Notes under the pieces: model-generated
Database searches by the model: none
Told to the model about the DNA's origin: nothing
What the model saw: only the letters and a program-made list of their open reading frames with translations
DNA from: Nitrobacter sp051912485
GTDB taxonomy: Bacteria; Pseudomonadota; Alphaproteobacteria; Rhizobiales; Xanthobacteraceae
Assembly (NCBI RefSeq): GCF_051912485.1
Contig: NZ_CP196822.1
Location: 992,001 to 1,056,000 of the forward strand
Direction: 5' to 3'
DNA: 64,000 nt
Program-made: the position numbers and the translations under genes
Shown: positions 17,595 through 26,334 of the stretch, one piece after another
Layout of the letters: every line of letters starts with the position of its first letter
Numbering within the stretch: position 1 is the first letter of the stretch

Positions 17595-18695
17595 ATGGAC
17601 GTGATAAATATCATCACACGGGCGTCTGCCTTGTGTGCCCAGGTCGATGGACGGACGGTCAGCTCTCAGACGCTCGAAGCGTACAAGAAGCAATTCCGAA
17701 GGATGTGGGAGAGGGATGATCTCGATCCCCTCAGGCCGGGTGTCGGTCTCAACACATACTATCATCGTCGGGCGGCTGTGCACTTCATCGGCGCGCGCAG
17801 CCTGGATGAGGCTGCAAGTGAATGTATCGCTGCGATCGAGGCCAGGAACGCTAACGAAACAGTTCGAACCGCTAGAAAGCTGCACGAGCTGGTCGAGCGC
17901 CTGGAGCCAATCTTTGCATTGGATCCGCCGATTCCGCCGGGCACCCTGCCATGGACCCTTCCGCCATCGCGCTGGCATCAATCCGAGAACGCCGGTCGTG
18001 ATCGCGCCGAACTCAGCAAACGGCATTTGCTCGCGGTGTTGCCGTTCGATTGGGACCATCTGCTGTGGATAGCTGCGCCTAAGGAGTGGCTCTATCGCGC
18101 ACCGCTCGCGGTCCTTTTGACGATTCCCGTCCGTTCGGAAGAACTCATGGCCGGCGATCGGCCTACCGGATTTTCGCCCGGCGTCGTGCTCGCACTCGAT
18201 CCGTCCGGTCTTTTGGCGCTGTCATTCATGCCCGTGAAAAGTCACCGCGGCCTGTTCGGAACGCAACGGACCACGGTTACGATTGATCCGTGCGTCGCGG
18301 ATGAGCCGGCGCGCTATCTCGCACTGCTTTGCAAAGGTGCGGGCGGCCGGCTCGTTGTCAGCATCGACTCGAAAAATGGCCTGCGAAAGGCCATGTCGAA
18401 GCTCGGCGCGAAAGTCTTTCCGACAATCGAAGATAACATCACTCCGAATATTGCGCGGCATCAACTGATCGCCGATATGAAGACGACGTTTGGCGCGGGC
18501 GAGATCGTCGCGGCGGCAGCCGGGCATGGCACGGAACGGACCCAGTCGCGCTATGGCTATTACCAGCATGGACGGAAACGTCGCGGCTATGTTTCTGTGG
18601 TGGCTGCACGCCCGCCTCGCACAGGATTTGCCGACAGGGCACGACGGCTAAAATCTGCAGCTTCAAATCGGTCTCTGCTCGCTGACGATCAATAG
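17595..18695 (+). CDS. Tyrosine-recombinase-like protein, divergent active site
   Basis: 366 residues. The C-terminal half can be laid on the tyrosine recombinase fold: VRSEELM (R180, where 'RxxEL' is expected), IARHQLIADMK (H289) and AAAAGHGTERTQSRYG (H311, Y320). The usual HxxR second arginine is absent (HQLI), so activity is uncertain. The N-terminal half (TLEAYKKQFRRMWER, LNTYYHRRAAVHF) resembles a core-binding domain. It follows the truncated ParA by 86 bases. I infer an integrase-like role in a decayed element; a non-recombinase DNA-binding role is possible. Confidence 0.6.
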   Translation: MDVINIITRASALCAQVDGRTVSSQTLEAYKKQFRRMWERDDLDPLRPGVGLNTYYHRRAAVHFIGARSLDEAASECIAAIEARNANETVRTARKLHELVERLEPIFALDPPIPPGTLPWTLPPSRWHQSENAGRDRAELSKRHLLAVLPFDWDHLLWIAAPKEWLYRAPLAVLLTIPVRSEELMAGDRPTGFSPGVVLALDPSGLLALSFMPVKSHRGLFGTQRTTVTIDPCVADEPARYLALLCKGAGGRLVVSIDSKNGLRKAMSKLGAKVFPTIEDNITPNIARHQLIADMKTTFGAGEIVAAAAGHGTERTQSRYGYYQHGRKRRGYVSVVAARPPRTGFADRARRLKSAASNRSLLADDQ

Positions 18696-19035
18696 GAGTA
18701 GCAGTCGAAGGTTTGGAATTGTAAACTCCTGGCTGAATCCTGGCAGGTTGTCCTTCACCAGTATGCTGTGCGACTTCGCAGCGTGCTGCTCATTGATCTG
18801 GACCCGCAACGCCGGGTCGGATGATATGGGCGAGCTCGGCGAGTTGGTCCTTTTGCCCCGCATGTCGCTTCGCCACGGCGGGCAGCCGGTCATGAGCAGC
18901 ACGCGAATGACGACGCCCTGATCCTGCCGCCTTGCGCTTTTGCTTTTGCCATGGTCGAGGATATGCTCGGCTATCGAATACGACAAGGGCTCTAGCTGTG
19001 AGCTTTCAGCAGGTTGGCGCGGTGCGAGCCTCGCA
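18696..19035. other. Gap between recombinase-like gene and IS66 remnant
   Basis: 340 bases without a complete gene. On the plus strand near 18780-18810 one frame reads SVLLIDLDPQ, identical in style to the ParA Walker A' region, but stops follow within a few residues. This may be a scrap of a second ParA or chance. Nothing else is recognised. Confidence 0.4.
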
Positions 19036-19389
19036 ATGATCGCTGCTGGCGCGAAGTTGAAGATTTACATCGCGACGCGGCCGATTGACTTTCGCTGCGG
19101 CCATGATGGCCTTGCCACGAAGCTGCAGGAGATGCTTGGTCTCGACCCCTTCGATGGCTCGGCCTTCGTGTTCCGATCGAAACGGGCGGACCGGATCAAG
19201 ATTCTGGCCTGGGATCGAACGGGCCTGGTGGAGGTGTATAAGCGTTTGGAAGGCTGCAAGTTCGTGTGGCCGACGATTACGAACGAAGTGATGCGGATAT
19301 CGCCGGCGATATTCGCAGCTTTGTTTGAAGGTCTCGATTGGAGATTGGTCCGACCTGAGGAGGCGCGCCGTCCTCAGGTCGCGGGATAG
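19036..19389 (+). CDS. tnpB: IS66-family accessory protein TnpB
   Basis: 117 residues from ATG 19036. The hallmarks are RPIDFRCGHDGLATKLQEML and RIKILAWDRTGLVEVYKRLE, followed by a C-terminal LDWR. TnpB is the second ORF of IS66 elements and is needed for transposition, though its biochemical role is poorly defined. The expected tnpA upstream is not seen; tnpC follows 68 bases later. Confidence 0.9.
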   Translation: MIAAGAKLKIYIATRPIDFRCGHDGLATKLQEMLGLDPFDGSAFVFRSKRADRIKILAWDRTGLVEVYKRLEGCKFVWPTITNEVMRISPAIFAALFEGLDWRLVRPEEARRPQVAG

Positions 19390-19457
19390 CTGCGGCAGAG
19401 TGACTCGGAAGCTCTTTGCATCTGGTGCCGGTGGCGGTGTTGTGCTCGAAATTGCGC

Positions 19458-20070
19458 ATGAGCATCGCGACGCTGCGCGACGAAAATGACCGCCTGAAAG
19501 CGCTTCTGACGCAAACCCAGGCGACGTTGAGCGAGCACCAGGCGGCGCTGGCGGCGTCGGAGGAAGCGCGGCGTCGATTGGAAGTCATTGTCGGCGAATT
19601 ACGACGCGAGAAGTTTGGCGCGAAATCCGAGAAGCTGCGGCCTGATCAATATCATTTGCTGCTCGAAGACGTCGAGATCGCGCAAGGCGTCCTGGACGCG
19701 GCGCAGGAGAAAGCGGCGGCGATTATCCAGGGCCGATCGCGCGGCGCATTAGATCAAGCCCGTCATCGCAATCGGGGCTGCCTGCCTGCGCATTTGCCGC
19801 GGGTGGAGCGGATCATCGAGCCTGCGAGCACGCTGTGTCCCTGCGGCTGCGGCGCGATGACGAAGATCGGCGAAGACGTCAGCGAGCGTCTCGACGTGAT
19901 CCCGGCGCAATGGCGCGTGCTGGTCACGCGTCGTCCAAAATATGCTTGCCGCCGCTGCTCGGGCGCGGTCGTTCAGGCGCACGCGCCGGAGTATGTCGTG
20001 CCTGGCGGACTGCCGACCGAAGCGGCTATTGCGCAAGTGATCGTCGCCGAGTTCGGCGATCATCCGCCCA
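19458..20070 (+). pseudogene. tnpC: IS66-family transposase TnpC, truncated
   Basis: From ATG 19458 the protein has a coiled-coil leader (RDENDRLKALLTQTQATLSE), FGAKSEKL, the zinc-finger-like CPCGCGAM, and YACRRCSGAVVQ, all typical of IS66 TnpC. It stays recognisable to VIVAEFGDHPP (~20065), where homologs continue into the DDE catalytic domain. From that point the DNA belongs to a different, minus-strand gene and the frame runs on without family resemblance. The catalytic domain is lost, so the element is dead. Confidence 0.88.
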
Positions 20071-20074
20071 GCGC

Positions 20075-20349
20075 CGCAGCGTCGAGGGCTCGGGCTCGAC
20101 GGAAGGCGGCCTTGCGATTGCTTCGCCCTCACCCTGGGATTCGATCGGAACCCAGTCGATCAGCTGGCCACGGGGCGTCTCCGTGGTCGCGACGACGCTC
20201 AGGCGTGCGCGTCGGCGGTCGAAGTATTCGGTAATTTCGCGGCGGTTTCGGGTCCGGTCATGCTTGTCGGGACGTTTGTGGTTTTGATAGTGCGGCACAT
20301 TGGGTGCCGGCCTGGCCCACGTTAGCGTGTTGCGGTCATCTTTGCCCAT
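20075..20349 (-). pseudogene. Truncated ORF, unknown family, downstream of the 922-residue protein
   Basis: Begins at ATG 20349 behind GGGAG and runs ~90 plausible residues (MGKDDRNTLTWARPAPNVPHY; later SVVATTETPRGQLIDWVPIESQ) before running into IS66 DNA at about 20075. It starts 50 bases after the stop of the 922-residue gene on the same strand, so both were probably one operon. I do not recognise the family. The C-terminus has been removed by the IS66 junction. Confidence 0.5.
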
Positions 20350-20398
20350 GAGACCTGCTCCCTTAGCTCGTTTTAACGCGATTCGCGAACCACGGTGG

Positions 20399-23167
20399 TT
20401 ACGGCGACGTCAGCACGCGTCCGATCTCGGGCGGCACCTCGCGCGTCGCACCGCGGTTGAAGATGGTGACCGCGGTCCCCGCCTCGTCGAGCTGCGCGAA
20501 GTACGGGCCAGCGACGCTGCCGCAGTCGTACCACGGTCGCACGTTGTACCGCGCGAGAATCGCACCCGCTTCGTGCGCATGTGATTCGCGCCGCAGCGCG
20601 TGCGCACGGTCTTCGCTGCGCTCGTGCTCCGCGCCACGTGATTGCGCGTCGTGCGACCCGCGCAGCACGACCACATCACGATCGTCGTGTCTCTCTCGGA
20701 GCACCGCGAAGCGATGCGAGGGCGACTGCACGCGCAGCGGCGTCGCGTCGTGCGAGAGCGTGTAGCCGACGACGTGAGCCGTCGCGCCCAACGCCGTGTC
20801 GATCGACGTCGTGCCGTGCGCCCCCTGTGCGACGACGCGCAGTCCGTCGAGGCGCTGCTGCAGGAGCAACTCTGTGGCCGGCGCGAAGAGCGCGATCGTT
20901 CCGAGCGCGCGGAGCCGCGTCTGCCGAACGCGCGTCGAATACGTACCGTGCGCGCTGAGCGCCGGGAGCGCGCGCAATCGCTCGGCGTATGCTCGCGCGG
21001 GAAGAAATCCGTCGTCGTTCATCGTGATCTGGAGCGTCGTCGCCGCGCGCGCCGGAGGGAGCAGGAGGGAGAGCTCGGTGCGACTTCCGAGCAACGCGCC
21101 TGCTTCCGCCAGCGGCTCGCCGGTGTCTCCGTTCCACACGTGCACGCGGTCCGTCGCGCGAAGTCCGTCGACCACGATCTGCCAATGCTGCGTGACCTCG
21201 CTGCCGTCAGGTGGGTCGGGGATCCACACGACTTGCAGCGCCTTCACGATGTCGATCAACGACGTGAAGATGTAGCACTCGGAGATGCGCGCCGCCTCGA
21301 GCGCGATCACTTCTTGCTCGGTGGCCGGTGGCGCCGGCGGCGGCGGCGGCGCGGGGATCGCGTACTCGCGGACGCCGAACGACGTGAAGAAGCGGAGCCG
21401 GAAGGGGTAGGGCGCTTGCGCGAACGCCGGCGGCGGGTCTGTCACCTCGACGTCGAAGCTGCCGGGGATGCCGCTCCAGTGCGTGAGAGCGCGCGGTCCG
21501 GCGTACACGCCCTGCAGGTCGGCGAGAAGCTGCCAAGTGGCGTTGCCCGCGGCGACCAACTTTCCCTGCGCGTCGGGCACCAGGTGGACACCCCAGGCGA
21601 TCGGCACGTCAGGGTGGTAGACGATCGTGCCGTCCTTGTCGACATCGAGGTCGAGCGTGGCCGATGTCGTCCACTTGCGGTTGGTCGAGCAGCGGTCGAC
21701 TAACGACCAGAACTCGAACGGATCGACGAGCGTCCCCTGGAGACGCGGCAGCGTCTTGAGATCGGGCGCGGTGAAGGCGCCGCGCACGACGAGGCGCCCC
21801 GCGTTGGTCCCGTAGTCGTCGACCGAGAGCCAGTTCTGGAGCAGGCTCGTCTGCACCGAGAAAGGGAGATCGACGTAGAAGGTCGACGGGCTCGTGCGCA
21901 CGACCTTGGGGCCGCTTCCCTTGTTCAGCTCCGCCGCCGCTTGCTTAAGCGCCATCGTCAGCACGATGTCGTCGGCGCCGAACATACGCGCGATCGGGAT
22001 GAGCACGAGGAAGAGATGCACGACCGGCGTGGCGAACCAGGGAAGACCTTTGTCGACCGTCGTGATCAATCCGGCGAAGGGATTGAGGATCGACAACACG
22101 GTGCACTTAAAGGAGTCCCACGCATCGAGATGGAGCCCGATGTCGACGCTCACCCGCGCGACGTTCGGCCCTTGCGACGTGAGCGTGGCTGTCGCCGAGA
22201 TCCTGGCCTGCACATCGAGTCCGCCGCACACGCTCTCGAGGATGCCGTCGACCGAGAAGTAGAACTCCGGCGGATGTCCTTCGACGAGTGAACCTGTTGC
22301 GTCGCCGGTCCGCTCGAAGTAGCTGCGCACGTCGGCCGAATCCAGTTGCGCGTCGAGCTGCGCGGCGATGCCGCGCAGGAGCGAGTCGGTCGGAAGCTCG
22401 ATCGCCCAGTCGCGCCCGTCGAGCGGCGACGAGAGACCGGTGCGATGGAAGAACGCATCCCACTCGCGCAGACGGGCGATGTCGGAGGCCGCGCCCTGCG
22501 CCGCCGGCTCGAACTCGAGGCGAAAGACGACAACACCGCCGCCGGGGCCCTCCGTGCGCGTGAGGCCGGCGTTCAGCACGCGCGAGCGTCCCGGCTCCAG
22601 CGCATCGGCGAACGCGTCGGCGAGCGGCAGGGGAATGCTGATCGAGCGCACGCCGTCGAGGATCGACTCGGCACCGGCGAACATGTCCGCGCCGAGCGGG
22701 TCCTGGACCATGTCGATCTGCAGCTGCGGCACCCCCCCGGCGTCGACGACGAGCGTGACTTGGAAGATCGCGTGGGCGAGCGGGATCGTGAGCTGCGGGT
22801 CGCGCACCGGAAAGGGATAGCTGCCGTCGGGCTGCACCTGACTCGCCGCCGTCAGCGCCGCGTCGGAGACGAGAAGCAGCTGCATGCTGAAGTCGACGCG
22901 CAGCGGAGAGAAGGGGAGCGGATGACTTTGGAGGTAGGGCTCCGCCGGCGCGATCGGCACGCCGACGTTCGGCGTGTTGTTGAGCACGAAGCTCGACGTC
23001 GCCGCCTCCGGCACATCGAGCGCGATCTGCAGGATCTCTACGCCGTCAAAGTAGCAGGGCATTCCCTTGTTCGTGAACGGCTGATCGACCGGGCGGAACT
23101 GCTTCAGCACCTGCAGCTGGACGATGCGCGTGAAGACGTCGTCCTTGAGATGGAGGTAGGCAATCAT
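20399..23167 (-). CDS. Large protein of unknown function, 922 residues
   Basis: An uninterrupted 922-codon frame starting MIAYLHLKDDVFTRIVQLQV. No signal peptide is evident. Internal features: a hydrophobic patch TPVVHLFLVLIPIARMF (~370-390), a Pro-rich hinge IPAPPPPPAPPATEQE (~625-640), and a C-terminal region rich in Arg, His and Glu (HERSEDRAHALRRESHAHEAG). Alternating short hydrophobic stretches suggest a beta-rich, multi-domain protein. I see no enzyme motif and do not recognise a family. The start ATG overlaps the stop of a short upstream ORF as ATGA, implying translational coupling to a lost gene. It is flanked by an IS66 remnant and an IS1182-like element, so the block is probably acquired. 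Confidence 0.75.
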   Translation of the reverse strand: MIAYLHLKDDVFTRIVQLQVLKQFRPVDQPFTNKGMPCYFDGVEILQIALDVPEAATSSFVLNNTPNVGVPIAPAEPYLQSHPLPFSPLRVDFSMQLLLVSDAALTAASQVQPDGSYPFPVRDPQLTIPLAHAIFQVTLVVDAGGVPQLQIDMVQDPLGADMFAGAESILDGVRSISIPLPLADAFADALEPGRSRVLNAGLTRTEGPGGGVVVFRLEFEPAAQGAASDIARLREWDAFFHRTGLSSPLDGRDWAIELPTDSLLRGIAAQLDAQLDSADVRSYFERTGDATGSLVEGHPPEFYFSVDGILESVCGGLDVQARISATATLTSQGPNVARVSVDIGLHLDAWDSFKCTVLSILNPFAGLITTVDKGLPWFATPVVHLFLVLIPIARMFGADDIVLTMALKQAAAELNKGSGPKVVRTSPSTFYVDLPFSVQTSLLQNWLSVDDYGTNAGRLVVRGAFTAPDLKTLPRLQGTLVDPFEFWSLVDRCSTNRKWTTSATLDLDVDKDGTIVYHPDVPIAWGVHLVPDAQGKLVAAGNATWQLLADLQGVYAGPRALTHWSGIPGSFDVEVTDPPPAFAQAPYPFRLRFFTSFGVREYAIPAPPPPPAPPATEQEVIALEAARISECYIFTSLIDIVKALQVVWIPDPPDGSEVTQHWQIVVDGLRATDRVHVWNGDTGEPLAEAGALLGSRTELSLLLPPARAATTLQITMNDDGFLPARAYAERLRALPALSAHGTYSTRVRQTRLRALGTIALFAPATELLLQQRLDGLRVVAQGAHGTTSIDTALGATAHVVGYTLSHDATPLRVQSPSHRFAVLRERHDDRDVVVLRGSHDAQSRGAEHERSEDRAHALRRESHAHEAGAILARYNVRPWYDCGSVAGPYFAQLDEAGTAVTIFNRGATREVPPEIGRVLTSP

Positions 23168-23232
23168 GTTGACTCGATGCCCAGGGCCACGCCGGCCGCA
23201 TTGGAGAGCTGCACCAGCGCGTGCTCAATCAT
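23164..23232 (-). pseudogene. Short ORF translationally coupled to the 922-residue gene, probable 3' remnant
   Basis: 22 residues (MIEHALVQLSNAAGVALGIEST) ending in TGA that shares bases with the ATG of the large gene (ATGA, 23164-23167). Upstream in frame the sequence stays open for 24 codons to a stop near 23305 without a convincing start. It may be the tail of a neighbouring gene lost to rearrangement, or a short leader peptide. Confidence 0.4.
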
Positions 23233-23490
23233 CGTGAATCCCACATGGCCCCTTTGCACAATGCTGCTTAGCGGCCGCGGTCTGGGCTTATACGATCGCG
23301 CAGCTTACGTCACGCGCTGAGGTTACACCGCCCTGAGCGTGAGTACCAGGCCGGTGACCATCACACCCTCACATACCTGGGGCTGAATCCGCAGTTGCCG
23401 CCGAAGGGGCGGGCGCGCCGAGGCGCGGCAAGACTTAGATGCGGCTGAACCGCGAGAGAGCTGCCCGTCCTGAGTGACTCCTGATGGCCG

Positions 23491-23507
23491 ATATTGTTGA
23501 TTTAGTC
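23491..23507. repeat. Left terminal inverted repeat of the IS1182-like element
   Basis: ATATTGTTGATTTAGTC, identical over 17 bases to the reverse complement of 25066-25082. Confidence 0.9.
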
Positions 23508-23619
23508 CCCGACTTGCATCGTGCTTGTCGCTTCGCGGGGTCCAGGGCCTATTTTCCGACGCGTTGTTTCGGAGCTGCCCTGCGCATGAGAGCATCGATC
23601 TCGGAGAGCATGCGCATTG

Positions 23620-25019
23620 TCATACTCCCACAGGACCGAGGACCGGCATTGGTCGAAGCTTTGCGAGCTTTCTCAGGTTCTGAGCGGTGGCGGCGAGAAG
23701 GAATTCATCTCGTGCGCCGCAGGGGCCGCGCAATCTCAGGCGGTTGAGCCTGAGGATACGCTTGAGATGAGCGAACAGCATCTCGACCTTCTTGCGGCGA
23801 TGCCGCGAACGTTCGTAAGCTGGCGTATTCACCAATGCTCGGGCCACATCGCGGGCATCTTCATCAATATCGCGCGGCACTTTGCGCTGCGGCGTGTTCG
23901 GACAGCACCGCTCCTTGGATGTGCAGCCCTGGCAATCGGATTTGCTCGCGCGGTAGAGTCGCGTCCCGTCCTTGGTGATGCCTGAGCGCGGTATTGCGTA
24001 AGCCCGTCTGAACTGTACCAGCAATCCTGCGGGCAGGTGTAACGGTTGCGATCCGCGTCGAAGACGAAGTCAGATCGCGAGAATGTGCCGTCGGTCCGGT
24101 TCGACTTGTCGAACACCGGGATATGCGGCTCGATCTGCCGCTCCTTGACTAGCCAGGCGAGGTTCGCTGCCGAGCCATAGGCACTGTCGGCGGCAAGATG
24201 CCGGGGCTTGATGGCAAAACGTTTGGTAGTTCGATCAATCATGGTCCGTGAGGCACCGACCTCGGCCTGGCGGATCGCTCGGCTCGCTTCGACGTCGAGA
24301 ATGATCGCGTTCTCCGTATCGATCAGGTAGTTGGTGGCATAGGCGAAGAAGGCGTGCCCCTTGTGAGCGCCAGTCCACTGCGCCGCTGGATCGGATGGCG
24401 AGATGAACTTCGGCGTCACCTCGCTGGCCGCACCGAACGCGGCATCGTCCAGGGTTGCCAGATACTCGCGAACGGCCCGCCCCGCATTGGCGTCGAGACC
24501 ATCGACCTGCCACTGGTCGCCCGGAATGGACCGCTGCTTGTTGGCGTCGGCCGCGATCAGGCTCGCGTCCACCGCGAACCCTTCACCGCCGACAAGACCC
24601 TCGCGCAAGCATCGCTCCACCACTGTCTCGAACAAACGCCGCAGGATATCGCTCTGTCGGAACCGACCATGACGATTGCGCGAGAAGGTGGAGTGGTCCG
24701 GCACTTTGCCGTCGAGCCCCAGGCGACAAAACCAGCGGTAGGCCAGGTTGAGATGGATCTCGTCGCACAGTCGCCGCTCGGACCGGATGCCCAGACAATA
24801 GCCCACGATCAGCATCCGCATCATCAGTTCAGGGTCAATCGAGGGGCGACCGATGGTACTGTAGAAGGGCTTCAGCTTCGTGCGCACCTGCTCGAGATCG
24901 AGAAATCGATCGATCCGTCGAAGCAGATGATCGGCAGGGACGTGGTCATCGAGGCAAAAATCGTAGAACAGCTGCGCTGGCACCGTCTGCATCCCCATCA
25001 TCGTTATGCCCCTCCGCAA
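23620..25019 (-). pseudogene. IS1182-type transposase with one frameshift
   Basis: The first ~345 residues (from ATG 25019) carry the family features: RRIDRFLDLEQVR, IGRPSIDPELMMRMLIVGY, DHSTFSRNRHGRF, EGFAVDASLIAADANK and GSAANLAWLVKE. At about 24000-24030, within the Cys-containing region YTCPQDC, the sense passes to the adjacent frame, which reads LVQFRRAYAIPRSG, then GCTSKERCCPN and a C-terminal HRRKKVEMLFAHLKRIL. A functional protein would need a frameshift there. Most likely a mutation, though some IS elements use programmed frameshifting. Confidence 0.88.
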
Positions 25020-25065
25020 AGCAACACGAGAATGGAATCATGCAGGCCAAGACCGATCAACCGAA

Positions 25066-25082
25066 GACTAAATCAACAATAT
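25066..25082. repeat. Right terminal inverted repeat of the IS1182-like element
   Basis: GACTAAATCAACAATAT, the exact reverse complement of the left end at 23491-23507. Confidence 0.9.
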
Positions 25083-25568
25083 CCAGCCCGTTGGCGACAT
25101 TGAAATTGGTGCCGCCGCCCGCCATTGCGAAGCCGGCGGTTGTGAACGGCGAGATGCGGTAGTCGGCGACCGACCGCGACGCCGGCGACACTTGACGTCG
25201 CGGTACTGGAGCCGAGCGACGCATTGCCGTCGGTGGTCTGCGAGCCGCCGTAGCCCGCGGCCCACACGCTCCAGCGCGGGATGAGGGGATCGGCCATTGC
25301 AGGCGCCTTGCGATAGATTGCGGCATAGGCGTCACGCTCGTTCTTCGAACGTGGGGTGTCTCCCGGCGCATAGGCACTGACATCGTAGCCCTCTTCGGCA
25401 TAGGCTGGGGCCACACCGTTTGCGGTTGCGCCATTGCCGCGACTGGCGACGAAGGGATCGCTCAAGATCCCCAGGAACAGGTCCATCGCATTGAAGGTGG
25501 CCTGCTGCGAGCCGGTCGCCGCTTCACCCGAGACCTGCGTCAGGCCTGCCGGCGTCAGCGCACGCATC
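25083..25568 (-). pseudogene. Fragment of an autotransporter, cut by the IS1182-like element
   Basis: Minus-strand reading from ~25568 gives LTQVSGEAATGSQQATFNAM, then WSVWAAGYGGSQTTDGNASLG. After a frame switch near 25195 it reads ADYRISPFTTAGFAMAGGG and FNVANGLD, ending exactly at the IS repeat. These are linker and barrel-start motifs of type V autotransporters. The signal, passenger and rest of the barrel are missing; the continuation is not found on the other side of the IS. Confidence 0.7.
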
Positions 25569-25574
25569 GTGACC

Positions 25575-26240
25575 TGCAAGGAGGCGATGGATGCGCGCGA
25601 CGGCAAGTGGCTGACGGCGGCAGGGCTTGTGCTAGTGCGTCCCGCGATCGAGGACCTCAAAGCTGCCGCCCGCGCGCGGGCCGAGAACGAGCCTTTCAGC
25701 GCCATGATGGGCGGCAAGCACGTCGACAACGAGGGCAAGACGATTGTATTCACGCCCGACGCTGGGATCGGCAAGCCGCCGGAAGAATGGTACCATCCGA
25801 TCGTGGGCGTCTCCCCGTTTGTGTCTCGGCTTCAAGCGCCGCTCTACGCTCTCGGCTTCGCGCGTGTTTTTCCAAGGCGACTTCGTGTCGGCTGCCTATC
25901 TGCTGATCCCGCAGTTGGAGGCCAACCTACGGCATATCCTAAAAGCCCGCGGAGCCGATCCGACTAAACGGCGAGACGACGCGGCCGAGGAAGACCGCAG
26001 CCTCGACGCGATCATTGCCAATCACGCGGCGATTTGGTCGAGATGATGGGTGAGCCGTTGCTCGAGGAACTGAACCGCACCTTCAATCTCCAGCCAGGTC
26101 CGACGCTCCGCCATGACGTCGCGCCTGGTCAGTTGACGCAGGGCGAATGCTACTCCGCCAACATCATCTACGCCTGGTGGCTGCTCTATCGGGTCTGCTG
26201 TCGGCCTCCGGCCTTTAACTCGATCTTCGATCGATTGTAG
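25575..26240 (+). pseudogene. DUF4209-type protein, broken by two frameshifts
   Basis: Three consecutive frames carry the sense: DNEGKTIVFTPDAGIGKPPEEWYHPIVG to ~25865, then QLEANLRHILKARGADPT to ~26035, then EPLLEELNRTFNLQPGPTLRHD and YSANIIYAWWLLYRVCC to the stop at 26238. The set matches the C-terminal DUF4209 domain as I remember it. The N-terminal part is missing; the left junction near 25570 is the point where the autotransporter fragment begins on the other strand. Confidence 0.6.
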
Positions 26241-26334
26241 TGCTGCTCGGTGACTGCAGCGAGTTTTTCGCGTTCGTCACTTCGGCATTCGAGGTCTTGT
26301 GCCCACGGATATCGGCGCAAAGCGGTCCGTCGTT

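Larger units (their letters stand above)
19000..20072 (+). mobile_element. IS66 remnant (tnpB plus 5' part of tnpC)
   Basis: Contains tnpB and the front third of tnpC; tnpA and the right two-thirds are missing. The right boundary is sharp at about 20065-20075, where TnpC resemblance ends and a minus-strand ORF's coding begins. No terminal repeats could be assigned because both ends appear lost; the left limit is approximate. Confidence 0.75.
23491..25082 (-). mobile_element. IS1182-like insertion sequence with 17-bp perfect terminal inverted repeats
   Basis: The element is bounded by ATATTGTTGATTTAGTC (23491-23507) and its exact reverse complement at 25066-25082, giving 1592 bases. It encodes one transposase on the minus strand, with a frameshift. 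The outer ATAT/ATAT is its own reverse complement, so part of it could be target rather than element. The right flank is a broken autotransporter reading frame. Confidence 0.88.

Noticed and set aside
20642..21703. 353-codon plus-strand frame inside the 922-residue gene region
   Set aside because: Extreme Arg content and no hydrophobic pattern; it is the antisense shadow of a high-GC gene.
22346..23320. 324-codon plus-strand frame, also opposite the 922-residue gene
   Set aside because: Same reasons; Arg/Glu-rich low-information translation without a ribosome site.
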